Source: Frankia sp. AgB1.9 (GTDB taxonomy: Bacteria; Actinomycetota; Actinomycetes; Frankiales; Frankiaceae). Taken from it: a stretch of 64,000 nucleotides of DNA. The translations under genes were made by a program, and so were the position numbers. The stretch covers positions 24,639-88,638 of the forward strand of contig NZ_JADWYX010000035.1 in the NCBI RefSeq assembly GCF_016786355.1, given 5' to 3'. Positions 25,905-34,733 of the stretch are shown piece after piece (the first letter of the stretch is position 1; each line of letters opens with the position of its first letter). Under the pieces are notes generated by a model that saw only the letters and a program-made list of their open reading frames with translations, had not been told where the DNA came from and made no database searches.

Positions 25905-27476
25905 ATGACGGCCACGGGGGACACCGTTGGGGCGGAGGACTGGGATTTCTTCGTCTCCTACACCAGCGAGGACCAGGCGTGGGCCGAATGGCTGGCCTGG
26001 CAGCTGGAGGCCGCGGGCTACCGGCTGCTGATTCAGGCCTGGGACTTCGTCGCGGGCTCCAACTGGACGGCGCGAATGGACCAGGGAATCCGGTGGGCAC
26101 GGCGAACAATCGCGGTACTCTCCCGCGCCTATCTCGCGTCGGTCTACGACGCCCCGGAGTGGCAGGCGGCTCAGGCGGACGATCCGGCTGGTTTCGCCCG
26201 CAAGCTGATTCCGGTGCGCGTCGAGGACTGCCCGCCCAAGGGGCTCCTGAGCACCATCGTGTCGATCGACCTGTTCGACCACAGTGAGGACGACGCCCAC
26301 CGACGGCTGCTCACCGAGATCCGCGGCGCGGTGGACGGCCGCGCCAAGCCCACCGCACCTCCTCGATTCCCGGCGGTGCCACCGGCCCAGCCGTCCCCGG
26401 TCCGTCCGCCGGACTTCCCCGTCGCTGGTCACGGCAACATCCGGAACAGCCCGGTCGGCTCACGGGCGGCTACGAACGATGATCGTGCCGCCCCGCTGTC
26501 GGAACCGCCTTCGCTCGGCCTGAGGCCGCTCGGCCGTCCGCTGGAGGGTGACGCCGACCTCGTGTTCTCGGTGGCGTTCGCCCCGGGCAGGCGCGTTCTG
26601 GCCGCCGGCAGCCGTGATACGGGGGTGTGGCTGTGGGATCTGGCTGACCCCGCCGATCCGAGGATCCTCGGCCGGACTCCGACCGGCCATACCGACTGGG
26701 TGCTGTCGGTGGCATTCGCGCCAGGCGGGCGAATCCTGGCCAGCGCGAGCGCGGATACGACGGTGCGGCTGTGGGATGTGGCGGACCCGGCACAGCCGAA
26801 AGCGCTTGGCCAGACATCGGCCGGAGACTCCCACTGGCCGCGCGCGGTGGCCTTCGCCCCGGACGCGCGGATTCTCGCCAGCGCTGGTCACGACACCACC
26901 GTGCGGTTGTGGGATGTGGCCGACCCAGGCCATCCCAGCGCGCTTGGCCGAACGTCGCCGGGTCATGACGACTGGGTGCTGTCGGTGGCGTTCGCGCCCG
27001 GCGGGCGAGTGCTCGCCAGCGGCGGTCGCGACAGGACCGTGCGACTGTGGGACGTGGCCGATCCCGCCCATCCGACAGCGCTGGGTCCATCGCCTGCCGG
27101 TCATGCCGACGCCGTCCTCTCGGTGGCGTTCTCGTCCACCGGCCAGATCCTGGCCAGCACCAGCGAGGACGGGACGACACGGCTGTGGGACGTGGCCGAC
27201 CCGGCCCGTCCGCGCCAGCTCAGTCAGACCCCGGCCGGCCGTGCCCTGCCGATGAAGTCGGTGGCGTTCTCCCCGGACGACCGCATTCTGGCGACCGGTA
27301 GCAACGACGGGCTCGTCCGGCTGTGGAACGTGACCGACCCGGCCCATCCGAGGCCGCTGGGGTTACCGCCCACCGGGCACACCGACGTCGTCTCGTCGGT
27401 CGCCTTCGCCCCCGATGGCAGGACTGTCGCGAGCGCCGGCCACGACAGGACCGTCCGGCTGTGGACGCTTGACTGA
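25905..27476 (+). CDS. TIR-WD40 protein
   Basis: 523 aa. The TIR domain (about 10-150) has DFFVSYTSEDQAWAEWLAWQ, AWDFVAGSNW and RRTIAVLSRAYLASVYDAPE85W; Glu85 sits where the NADase glutamate of catalytic TIR domains lies. A Pro-rich linker (about 155-215) joins seven WD40 repeats, each with SVAFAPGGR.LAS and TVRLWDVADPAHP-like ends. The repeats are unusually alike, including at DNA level. It follows the STAND gene by 114 bases on the same strand, so may belong to the same transcript. It could be the FxsC-like (TIR) partner of the Fxs system; family membership needs a profile search. Confidence 0.88.
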   Translation: MTATGDTVGAEDWDFFVSYTSEDQAWAEWLAWQLEAAGYRLLIQAWDFVAGSNWTARMDQGIRWARRTIAVLSRAYLASVYDAPEWQAAQADDPAGFARKLIPVRVEDCPPKGLLSTIVSIDLFDHSEDDAHRRLLTEIRGAVDGRAKPTAPPRFPAVPPAQPSPVRPPDFPVAGHGNIRNSPVGSRAATNDDRAAPLSEPPSLGLRPLGRPLEGDADLVFSVAFAPGRRVLAAGSRDTGVWLWDLADPADPRILGRTPTGHTDWVLSVAFAPGGRILASASADTTVRLWDVADPAQPKALGQTSAGDSHWPRAVAFAPDARILASAGHDTTVRLWDVADPGHPSALGRTSPGHDDWVLSVAFAPGGRVLASGGRDRTVRLWDVADPAHPTALGPSPAGHADAVLSVAFSSTGQILASTSEDGTTRLWDVADPARPRQLSQTPAGRALPMKSVAFSPDDRILATGSNDGLVRLWNVTDPAHPRPLGLPPTGHTDVVSSVAFAPDGRTVASAGHDRTVRLWTLD

Positions 27477-27624
27477 AGGAGAACCGAACGCCAGACGCCC
27501 GGGACGGGGCGAAAGTCGCGGATCGCGCCGCCCACTCGCGTGTCTGGTAGCCCGAGGTTGGGCGGCGGAGCTGGCTGCAGGACACTTCCTGCTCGGGGCC
27601 TGATCGGCCTGGAGAGGGCGTGGG

Positions 27625-28419
27625 ATGAGCGGCGAGACGAGGTCCGGGCCGGGAAGTCCGGTCGGCTATCTGTGGATTCCGGCGACCGACCTGGCCGCGG
27701 CGACCGCGTTCTACCGGGACGTGTTCGGCTGGAGCGTCGACGAGCCGGGGCCGGGCGCCGGCGCGGTCGGCTTCCAGGCACCGGGCCTGATTGGCCAGCT
27801 CACCACCGATCTGCCGGTCGGACCGGGCGGGCCGTTGCTGTGGCTGATGGCCGACGGCCTCTACCGGACGCTGGGCGCGGTCGAGGCGCGCGGCGGCCGG
27901 GTGCTCGGCCGGCCACGGCTGCAGGGTGGCGTCCGCTACCTCGTCCAGGTCACCGACCCGGCCGGCAACCGGCTAGGCATCGCCGTGCCGGCCGGTCCGG
28001 CGCGGCCGCAGCCGCTGGTCGTCGCGGGTGACGTCGAGGCGTCCAGTCGGTGGTACCAGGAGCTGCTCGGGCTGCTCTCCGACCACGGCGGACCGGACTA
28101 CGAGCGGCTCGTCACGGCGGACGGCGCTCTCGTCCTGCAGTTGCACCGCCGGGAGGTCGAGCATGGCCACGGCCAGCTCGCCGATCCGGACGTGCCGGTC
28201 GGCAACGGCGCCGTGCTGTGGTTCGGCGACTACGCCGACTTCGACGGCGCGGTGGAACGGGCCGGCCGGCTCGGCGCGACCGTGGTCCACCCGCCGATGC
28301 GCAACCCACCCAGCGGCCAGGGCAACGGGCCCGGCCACCGGGAGATCTGGCTGAAGGACCCCGACGGGTACACCGTCGTGATCGCCAGCCCCGACGGCGA
28401 GGACTTCGAGCCGAGCTGA
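27625..28419 (+). CDS. Two-domain VOC (glyoxalase-fold) protein
   Basis: 264 aa with two vicinal-oxygen-chelate halves: VGYLWIPATDLAAATAFYRDVFGW to VTDPAGNRLGIAVP, and QPLVVAGDVEASSRWYQELLGLL to HREIWLKDPDGYTVVIASP. The second half keeps the EIW...DPDGY metal-type end. GGAGAGGG lies just before the ATG. Substrate unknown; related proteins are glyoxalases, dioxygenases or resistance proteins. Confidence 0.85.
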   Translation: MSGETRSGPGSPVGYLWIPATDLAAATAFYRDVFGWSVDEPGPGAGAVGFQAPGLIGQLTTDLPVGPGGPLLWLMADGLYRTLGAVEARGGRVLGRPRLQGGVRYLVQVTDPAGNRLGIAVPAGPARPQPLVVAGDVEASSRWYQELLGLLSDHGGPDYERLVTADGALVLQLHRREVEHGHGQLADPDVPVGNGAVLWFGDYADFDGAVERAGRLGATVVHPPMRNPPSGQGNGPGHREIWLKDPDGYTVVIASPDGEDFEPS

Positions 28420-28432
28420 GGCGCTCAGGACC

Positions 28433-28508
28433 AAGATCGCTGTTTGGGCCCTCTCGTGGCTGTAGCCGCGGCGGTCTTGCGACCACGCGCGGGCCAAGAC
28501 GACGATCA
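28433..28508. repeat. Dispersed palindromic repeat, copy B
   Basis: Left arm AAGATCGCTGTTTGGGCCCT and right arm ending ACGACGATCAA are imperfect inverse copies sharing GTGG/CCAC and GGGCC cores. It lies between the convergent VOC and Rieske genes. This copy is more diverged than D and E. Confidence 0.8.
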
Positions 28509-28581
28509 AGCCAGCGGGCCGACCAGGCCGGAGATCGAACCGAGCCAGGCCCGGACTCGAACCGGGCCAGGGCGGGAACGC

Positions 28582-28613
28582 CGAAGCCCCCGGCCTCTGG
28601 GCCGGGGGCTTCG
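28582..28613. terminator. Strong bidirectional hairpin after Rieske gene
   Basis: CGAAGCCCCCGGCC pairs with GGCCGGGGGCTTCG around a TCTG loop: a perfect 14-bp stem. It is 15 bases downstream of the minus-strand Rieske stop (28628) and can also end transcription arriving from the VOC gene. Confidence 0.8.
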
Positions 28614-28627
28614 GGACGCGGGGGCGG

Positions 28628-29725
28628 TCAGCGCGCGGCGACCGCGCCGAGGGCCTCTTCCATGCAGGCGTGCCGGTGGTGCAGGCCAGGCTCGTTGCGG
28701 CCGAACGTGAGGTTGGGCCGCGCGCCGGACTCCATGTTGGCCTGGACCTTGGCGGCCAGCGGGTAGTCCTCGTCGCGGACGCTGGAGTGCGCGTACTCGA
28801 AGATGTCGTCCGCGCCCTTGCGCCCGGCCTCGTCCGAGACGTCCAGCGTCGTCGCGTTCTGGTGGACGGTGATCGAGTGGCCGGCCTTCTCGCCCGGGTA
28901 GACGCGGAAGATCTCGCCGTTGATGAAGGTCACCGACATCACGATGTTCGGGAAGATCGCGTAGATCACCACGAAGTTGTGCAGCGGCTCCCACTCGCTC
29001 TCCGGCTTGTCCGCGAGCTCGGTGATGTTCTGCAGCGGGAAGATCAGCCGGTGGTGCGGGCCGTAGGTGTCGAACAGCGCGCAGTTGCTGCGAGCCAGCA
29101 GCGCGAACGTGTTCTGGTGCACCGAGGCGAAGTGGTAGTTCTCGCCGAACGTGTCGAGCGCGAGCTTCCAGTTGGCCGGCGCGTCGAGCACCTTCTCGCC
29201 GACCGAGTTCCAGTCGCCGATTCCCCAGGACGCGAGCTCGGGGCCCAGGTCGCCGAGGTGGGACGCGATGTCCAGCGGCCCGCCGTCCGGGTCGAGGCCG
29301 ACCCAGAGGAAGCCCGCGTGCTCGGCGGCGGGCAGCTCGGTGAGCCCGGCCCCCTTCATGGCGGTCGGGAAGCCGTCGCGGCCCGGGGCGCTGACCAGCG
29401 CACCCACCTTGTTGTAGCTCCAGGCGTGGTACGGGCAGGTGAACCGCTCGGCGACGCCACAGCCCTCGGCGACCTTGGCCTGCCGGTGCGCGCAGACGTT
29501 CTGGAAGGCGCGGACAGCGCCGTCGTCGTCGCGGGTCAGCAGCACCGCGACGTCCATCACCTGCTTGGTGGTGTAGCTGCCGGGCTCGGGCAGCTCGGAG
29601 CGGTAGCCGACGAGCTGCGGGGCACGGCGGACGTACTCGCGCTCGCGCTCGAACAGCTCCTGGCTGGTGTAGATGGTGGCCGGCACGACGCGCTCGCTGG
29701 GCATCATGTCGGTCGTCTTGTCCAT
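28628..29725 (-). CDS. Rieske non-haem iron ring-hydroxylating oxygenase, alpha subunit
   Basis: 365 aa from ATG 29725. The Rieske [2Fe-2S] motif is VCAHRQAKV with later CPYHAW (CxH and CxxH). The iron site is FGENYHFASVHQN (ExYHxxxH type). No small subunit or reductase is adjacent. Coding signal continues upstream of the ATG: 17 in-frame codons (IDRNELIDITRRALKIS) with 16 G/C third positions lead back to an ATC at 29774-29776, which has GGGAGG 6 bases upstream and no canonical start before the next stop. The true start may be that ATC or a misread base. Substrate unknown. Confidence 0.88.
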   Translation of the reverse strand: MDKTTDMMPSERVVPATIYTSQELFEREREYVRRAPQLVGYRSELPEPGSYTTKQVMDVAVLLTRDDDGAVRAFQNVCAHRQAKVAEGCGVAERFTCPYHAWSYNKVGALVSAPGRDGFPTAMKGAGLTELPAAEHAGFLWVGLDPDGGPLDIASHLGDLGPELASWGIGDWNSVGEKVLDAPANWKLALDTFGENYHFASVHQNTFALLARSNCALFDTYGPHHRLIFPLQNITELADKPESEWEPLHNFVVIYAIFPNIVMSVTFINGEIFRVYPGEKAGHSITVHQNATTLDVSDEAGRKGADDIFEYAHSSVRDEDYPLAAKVQANMESGARPNLTFGRNEPGLHHRHACMEEALGAVAAR

Positions 29726-29776
29726 CGAGATCTTGAGCGCTCGCCGCGTGATGTCGATGAGCTCGTTGCGGTCGAT

Positions 29777-30379
29777 CGGAGGCCTCCCTGGCGCGGCGGT
29801 GCTGGCGTTCTGTCAGCAAGCGAGCGGACAAGGCCGCCGACGCCGTCGGCGGGCCTGACTGGGCCTTAGCTGGCGTGTACCCGGTGTCAGCACGCTTGAC
29901 TCGGCAACGCCCTTGTGTCGGCGGCGTTCCGCGGCGGCCTCTTTGCCCCCCTACGACCTACCTTAACGTGCTGCCAGAAGCCCCGATTGACCCCATTGGG
30001 GTCCGCTCGCCGACACCTTCGGCCATGTCCGATAGGTCCGATGGCCCAGCTCGGCGCGAACCTCCAGCGGCCGCAGGCATCAAGGCCCGGGGGCCGGGCA
30101 CGGGCGGGCCGGTGAACGTGAAGCGGCGACCGTCGCCGTGACATGCGCCGCACCATCGCCGGCTGCCGCGACCCAGCGCGGCCGGGCGGGCTGTCAGCGC
30201 CCGGCGGGCAACGAAAAACCGGCTGTCCGGCGCGGTACGGGGGGAGCCGCGCCGGCGCAGCCGGCATTGGGTTCTATGATGGCCGATCGCCCGCGAAATG
30301 TCGATTGGTTGGCCAGTTTTTGTCCACTTGACCTACTCGCCGGTAGCACCCCAGGCCCTGGGCCGGCGTCGTGGCCGGG
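29777..30379. other. Intergenic region upstream of the Rieske gene
   Basis: About 600 bases between two minus-strand genes. A perfect 15-base palindrome GACCCCATTGGGGTC lies at 29989-30003, a possible regulator site about 215 bases before the Rieske start. AT-richer patches occur near 29955-29970 and 30295-30335. No gene is recognisable. Confidence 0.4.
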
Positions 30380-32074
30380 TCAGTCCGGGCCGGCGACGGG
30401 GGTGAGGTAGGTCCACGGCGTGACCGCCGGGTCCAGCGGCATCGGGACGTGGACGACCGTCGGGCGGCCGGTGGCCAGCGCCCCCGCGACCACGTCGCGC
30501 AGGCCGTCGGGGCTCTCGACGCGCAGGCCGTCGGCGCCGAACGCCTGGGCCAGCGCGACGAAGTCCGGGTTGCGCAGCACGGAGCCGACCTCCCGGCCGA
30601 ACAGCCGGTCCTGGTCGGCCTTGACGTTGCCGTAGGCGCTGTTGTCGAAGACGACGGTGACGACGCCCAGGCCGTGCTGGACGGCGGTGGCGAGCTCCGC
30701 CGCCCCGAACAGGAACCCGCCGTCACCGGTCACCGAGACCACCGGCCGGTCCCGGTGCGCGGCCTTCACCCCGAGCGCGGTCGGGAAGCCGAAGCCCAGC
30801 GTGCCCTGATGGCCGGCCGTGACGAAGTGGCGCGGCGCGTAGACCGGGAAGGCGAACAGCGAGGCGAAGCCGACCTGGGAGATCTCCTCCACGAAATAGC
30901 CGTCCTCGGGCAGCGCGGCCCGGATCGCGGCCAGGTAGTCGGCATGGGGGCGCAGCCGGCTCGCGACGTCGGCACGGAACCTGGCCTTGACCGCCGCGAA
31001 CTGGGCCGCCCGGGAGGCCCGCGGCCCGGCCGTCGCCGGGTTCTCGGCCTGCCGCTCCCCCGGGTCAGCCCCGCGCGGGGCCTGGTCCCCCGCGTCCCGC
31101 AGGAGGCGGACGAGAGCGGCCGCCGCGTCGCGGGCGTCGGCGGTGACGGCCACCGCCGGGGCGCGCCACACGTGCTGGCGCGGGTCGATGTCGATGCTCA
31201 CCAGGCGTGGGCCCGGTGTCCGCTCGGGCCAGCGGAACCAGGTCAGCTCGCCACGGGTGCCGAGCATCAGCAGCACGTCGGTGTCGGCCCATCGCGCGAA
31301 TCCGGCGGCGCCGGTGAAGGCGTACGGGTCGTCGTCGCGCAGCACCCCGCGGCCGCCGCGCTGCGCCACCACCGGAGCCCCGAGCAGCTCGGCCAGCGCG
31401 CGGATCTCCGCGCCGGCGTGCCGGGCGCCGCTCCCAATCATGATCATCGGGTTGCGCGCCTCGGCCAGCAGGTCCGCGGCGGCGCGCACGGCGGGCTCGT
31501 CGACGGGCGGGGGCGGCTCCGGCGGCTGGACCCGCGGCGCCGGAACCTCGGCCACCATGCCCAGGATGTCCCAGGGCGTCTGCAGTACGACCGGGCCGGG
31601 CCGTCCCGAGGCCGCCCGGGCGAACGCCTCGGCGAGCAGGGCGGGTGCCTGCGCCGGGTGGCGGACCGTCTCGGCCCATTTCACGAACGAGCGCACGGTC
31701 GCCAGCTGGTCGGGCATCTCGTGCAGATGGCCCATGCCCTTGCCGGCATAGGCGGTCGGCACGTCCGAGGTCAGGCAGACGACCGGGGTCCCGGTGCCGG
31801 CCGCGGTCAGCAGGCCGGCGGCGGCGTTGAGGATCCCCGGGCCCGGTACGACGGTGCAGACACCGGTCCGCCCGCTGGACTGCGCGTAGCCGAGGGCCAT
31901 GTACGCGCAGGCCTGCTCGTGGCGGGCGCTGACCAGCGTGATCTCGGCGGACCGCTCGCCCAGCGCGTCGAACAGCGCGTAGGTCTGCACCCCGGGCAGC
32001 CCGAACACGGTGTCGACGCTGTGGGCGAGCAGCCCGTCGACCAGCGCCTGCCCGGTCGTGCGCCGCTCACCCAT
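30380..32074 (-). CDS. Thiamine-diphosphate enzyme, acetolactate-synthase superfamily
   Basis: 564 aa. The N-terminal pyrimidine-binding domain has VFGLPGVQTYALFDAL and catalytic Glu53 in SARHEQACAYMALGYAQSSG. The middle domain has NPMIMIGSGARHAGAEI. The C-terminal domain holds the ThDP motif VTGDGGFLFGAAELATAV and DNSAYGN. Overall closest in style to benzoylformate decarboxylase, oxalyl-CoA decarboxylase or IlvB-like proteins; which one cannot be decided by eye. An Asp/Gly/Pro-rich insert lies before the C-terminal domain. It precedes the Rieske gene on the same strand but 600 bases away, so a joint pathway is only possible. Confidence 0.85.
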   Translation of the reverse strand: MGERRTTGQALVDGLLAHSVDTVFGLPGVQTYALFDALGERSAEITLVSARHEQACAYMALGYAQSSGRTGVCTVVPGPGILNAAAGLLTAAGTGTPVVCLTSDVPTAYAGKGMGHLHEMPDQLATVRSFVKWAETVRHPAQAPALLAEAFARAASGRPGPVVLQTPWDILGMVAEVPAPRVQPPEPPPPVDEPAVRAAADLLAEARNPMIMIGSGARHAGAEIRALAELLGAPVVAQRGGRGVLRDDDPYAFTGAAGFARWADTDVLLMLGTRGELTWFRWPERTPGPRLVSIDIDPRQHVWRAPAVAVTADARDAAAALVRLLRDAGDQAPRGADPGERQAENPATAGPRASRAAQFAAVKARFRADVASRLRPHADYLAAIRAALPEDGYFVEEISQVGFASLFAFPVYAPRHFVTAGHQGTLGFGFPTALGVKAAHRDRPVVSVTGDGGFLFGAAELATAVQHGLGVVTVVFDNSAYGNVKADQDRLFGREVGSVLRNPDFVALAQAFGADGLRVESPDGLRDVVAGALATGRPTVVHVPMPLDPAVTPWTYLTPVAGPD

Positions 32075-32168
32075 GCCGTCACCGTAACCGTCAGGTCACC
32101 GGAACCGCCTGGCGCGGAGCCACCTGGGCCCGGCACTCGCCGAGCCGGGGCGAGCCACGATCAGGCCG

Positions 32169-33020
32169 TCACTCGACCGCCGAAGCGACGGCGTCGCCGG
32201 TGCCGGGCTCCAGGCGCAGCGCACGGGCGGGCGGGGCGGCCGGGAACGGCCGGCGCGGCTCCCGGACACCGGCGGAACCGCCGCCAGGGCGGACCCACAG
32301 GCGGACGGTCGCCCCGGCGTCGACGCGGGCGCCGGCCTCGGGAGCCTGGCTGGAGACCACCGCGCCCGGCTCCGGGGTGATCGCGACCAGCGGGGCCCCG
32401 GGCCCGTCACCGAGGCCGACCGCGACGCCCACGAACCCGGACTCCGCGAGCTTGCGGCGGGCCTCGTCGATCGGCAGGGTGACGACGTCCGGCACGGTCG
32501 ACGTCCGGTACCGCCGGCCTCGGCGCTTCGTCGCGGGCCCGGACGGGTCCTCGCCGGCAGCGCCGGACGGCAGCGGCCGCGGGCCGCCGAACGCCTCGGC
32601 TGCGTCGTCCCGCAGGGACTGCTCGGCGAGCTCTCGGGCCCGCCTGGCGATCTCGGCCCTGGCCGCGTCGTTCAGCAGTGCCGTCTCGACGTCGTCGTCC
32701 GGCGGCGGTGTCCACTCCGGCAGGTCCTCGTCCAGGTCACGCCATCTCTCCCAGGCGGACTGGCGGGTGACGCCGAGCCGGGTCGCGATCTCGGCCCAGG
32801 AGCGGCGCTGGCCGCGGGCCGTCCGCACGGCCGTCAGCTCGGCCTGGTCCAGCAGCCGGCGCAGCGTCCCGACGTCGCTGAGCGCGTCCAGCGCCGCGTT
32901 CCCGAGGTCGGCGTCCGCGGCGCGACCGCGGCGGTCGCGCCAGTGCTCCAGCCGCTCCCATACCCGCCGGCCCTCGGGCCACGGCCCGTCCTTGTCCCCT
33001 GCGGCCCAGTCCCTGGCCAT
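32169..33020 (-). CDS. HTH protein with a C-terminal PASTA domain
   Basis: About 283 aa, no membrane segment seen. Residues 60-100 carry a helix-turn-helix, RSWAEIATRLGVTRQSAWERW, with flanking helices. A basic linker (TKRRGRRYR) leads to one PASTA domain: VPDVVTLPIDEARRKLAESG and ITPEPGAVVSSQAPEAGARV, ending VRLWV. PASTA domains normally bind muropeptide outside the cell on kinases or PBPs, so a soluble HTH-PASTA protein is odd. The HTH closely resembles the one in the Clp_N protein at 63015-63782. ATG 33020 is preceded by GGGGTGG; longer starts exist in frame. Confidence 0.75.
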   Translation of the reverse strand: MARDWAAGDKDGPWPEGRRVWERLEHWRDRRGRAADADLGNAALDALSDVGTLRRLLDQAELTAVRTARGQRRSWAEIATRLGVTRQSAWERWRDLDEDLPEWTPPPDDDVETALLNDAARAEIARRARELAEQSLRDDAAEAFGGPRPLPSGAAGEDPSGPATKRRGRRYRTSTVPDVVTLPIDEARRKLAESGFVGVAVGLGDGPGAPLVAITPEPGAVVSSQAPEAGARVDAGATVRLWVRPGGGSAGVREPRRPFPAAPPARALRLEPGTGDAVASAVE

Positions 33021-33719
33021 CCAGACCACCCCTGTCCGAGCGCTCCGCGTTCCGGTCGATCCCGCCCGAACGCATCCATCTGTCAGGATAACCTGACGCC
33101 ACCCGAACTGCGACATACGCGGATACCAGGGGCGCACGCGAGTGGCTGGTGCCTTCGCGTCGACGCACGCCCGCTGCCGATGACCTGCCGGACATCTGGG
33201 CGACATCTACCCGGAAATGGCCGTGGCGCGGTCACCGTTCCGCCGCGCAGTCAACGCCGCTGGTTCACCGAGCGTTCAGGCGTGCCCGCGATGGTCTTGG
33301 TTCGTGAACGAACGCCGGTCCTGGTGGGGGGCCGCCGCAGCGGATGACCGGGCAACACGGCCGGCGGGGCTTCTGCCGACGAACGCCGCCGTGAGGCCGC
33401 CGGGCCGCGTGCCGCCCGGCGCGAAGCGGGGGCCGAGACCGGGGTGACCAGCAGCGCCGCGGCCGGTCCGGTCCAGCACGGCCCCGACGAGCGGCCGGCC
33501 GCGACCGGCGGGACCGCCGCCCCGGTGGCCAAGCCCTAGCCCGCGGCCCACCGGGCCGCGTCGACACCGCCCGACTCCCTGCCCCGTACCGCGCCATCCC
33601 CGTACCGCCTGCCTCCATGCCCGGCCGAGCAGCTCGGCCACCTTGACCAGCTCGCCACCAGCGGGCCGGCGCCACCTGACCCAAAACCCACTAAACCGGT
33701 TCCTGAGGGGGAAATCGAA
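33021..33719. other. Divergent intergenic region upstream of phnD
   Basis: About 700 bases without a recognisable gene. Half-sites GTTCGT and ACGAAC two bases apart form a short dyad at 33300-33313. The region must carry promoters for the HTH-PASTA gene and the ABC importer operon. Confidence 0.4.
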
Positions 33720-34700
33720 GTGATCAGAAGGCTCCGTACCTCGGCGATGATCGCCGGCGTTGCCGCGCTGTCGCTCGCGGCTGTCGCCGCCTGTGGCTCG
33801 TCGGACAACAAGAGCACCACGGCCGCCAGCTCCTCCAGCCCCGCCGAGACGGGCACCTTCGCCGACAGCCCGGGGACGATTGTCTTCGCGACCGTGCCCG
33901 ACCAGGCCGGCTCGGACTCGAACTGGAAGCCGCTCGAGGAGTACATCGCCAAGCAGACCGGCTACAAGGTCAAGTTCTTCCCGACCAGCGACTACACCGC
34001 GCTGATCGCCGCGGCGGTCGCCGGCAAGGTCGACGTCGCCGCGTTCTCCGGCCTGACCTACGTCAACGCCACCAACAAGGGCGCGAAGCAGCAGGTCGTC
34101 TCGGCCGTCATCGCCTCTGCCGGCCTCACCGACCCGGGCTACTACTCGGAGGCCATCGTCCCCAAGGGCTCGGACATCACCTCGGTGGCCGGCTTCAAGG
34201 GCAAGACGGTCTGCTTCGTCTCGAAGAGCTCCACCTCAGGCTTCCTGTTCCCGATGCTCGCGCTCGACAAGGCCGGCATCAACATCTCCGCCTCGGGCAC
34301 GGACGCCAGCGGCAACCCGACCTTCGCCGACTTCAAGGCGTCGTTCGCCGGCGCCCACGACAAGTCGGTCCAGGCCGTCGCGTCGAAGCAGTGTGACGCC
34401 GGCTTCGCCGAGGACTCCGAGGCCGAGGCGGCCGCGAAGGACGGTTCCGTCACCGTCCTCGACAAGCAGTACGTCCCCGGTGGCCCGATCACCATCTCGA
34501 CCGCCCTGCCGAAGAGCGTCCAGGCCAAGCTCACCTCGGCCCTGAGCAGCGTCACGCTCGACCAGATCTCGGCTGCTGGCATCACCGTCACCGACGGCTT
34601 CAAGAGCAGCTTCCAGGCCGCGAAGCCCGAGACGGACGCCTACTACGACACGATCCGCAACATCTGCACCAAGGTCACCGCCGCGAAGTGCGCCAAGTAG
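33720..34700 (+). CDS. phnD: Phosphonate/phosphite-type ABC transporter binding protein
   Basis: 326 aa lipoprotein: basic start IRRLRTSAM, hydrophobic core and lipobox AAVAAC, then a Ser/Thr-rich linker. The mature part is PhnD-like: TIVFATVPDQAGSDSNWKPL, EYIAKQTGYKVKFFPTSDYTAL, GKVDVAAFSGLTYVNA, GKTVCFVSKSSTSGFLFP. Extracytoplasmic ligand capture for the PhnC/PhnE importer. GTG start with GAGGGGG about 8 bases upstream. Ligand could be phosphonate, phosphite or phosphate; there are no C-P lyase or ptxD genes in the window to decide. Confidence 0.88.
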   Translation: MIRRLRTSAMIAGVAALSLAAVAACGSSDNKSTTAASSSSPAETGTFADSPGTIVFATVPDQAGSDSNWKPLEEYIAKQTGYKVKFFPTSDYTALIAAAVAGKVDVAAFSGLTYVNATNKGAKQQVVSAVIASAGLTDPGYYSEAIVPKGSDITSVAGFKGKTVCFVSKSSTSGFLFPMLALDKAGINISASGTDASGNPTFADFKASFAGAHDKSVQAVASKQCDAGFAEDSEAEAAAKDGSVTVLDKQYVPGGPITISTALPKSVQAKLTSALSSVTLDQISAAGITVTDGFKSSFQAAKPETDAYYDTIRNICTKVTAAKCAK

Positions 34701-34733
34701 TCAAGCCAGCCTGAGCGAAGTAGGTAGCAGGAA

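Noticed and set aside
28541..28570. tRNA-like T-arm on the minus strand (CCCGGTTCGAGTCCGGG)
   Set aside because: The T-arm is perfect but no matching acceptor, D-arm or anticodon arm can be drawn around it.
33300..33313. SOS-type LexA box (GTTCGT/ACGAAC dyad)
   Set aside because: Only 6-base arms and not the actinobacterial LexA consensus; noted as a dyad only.
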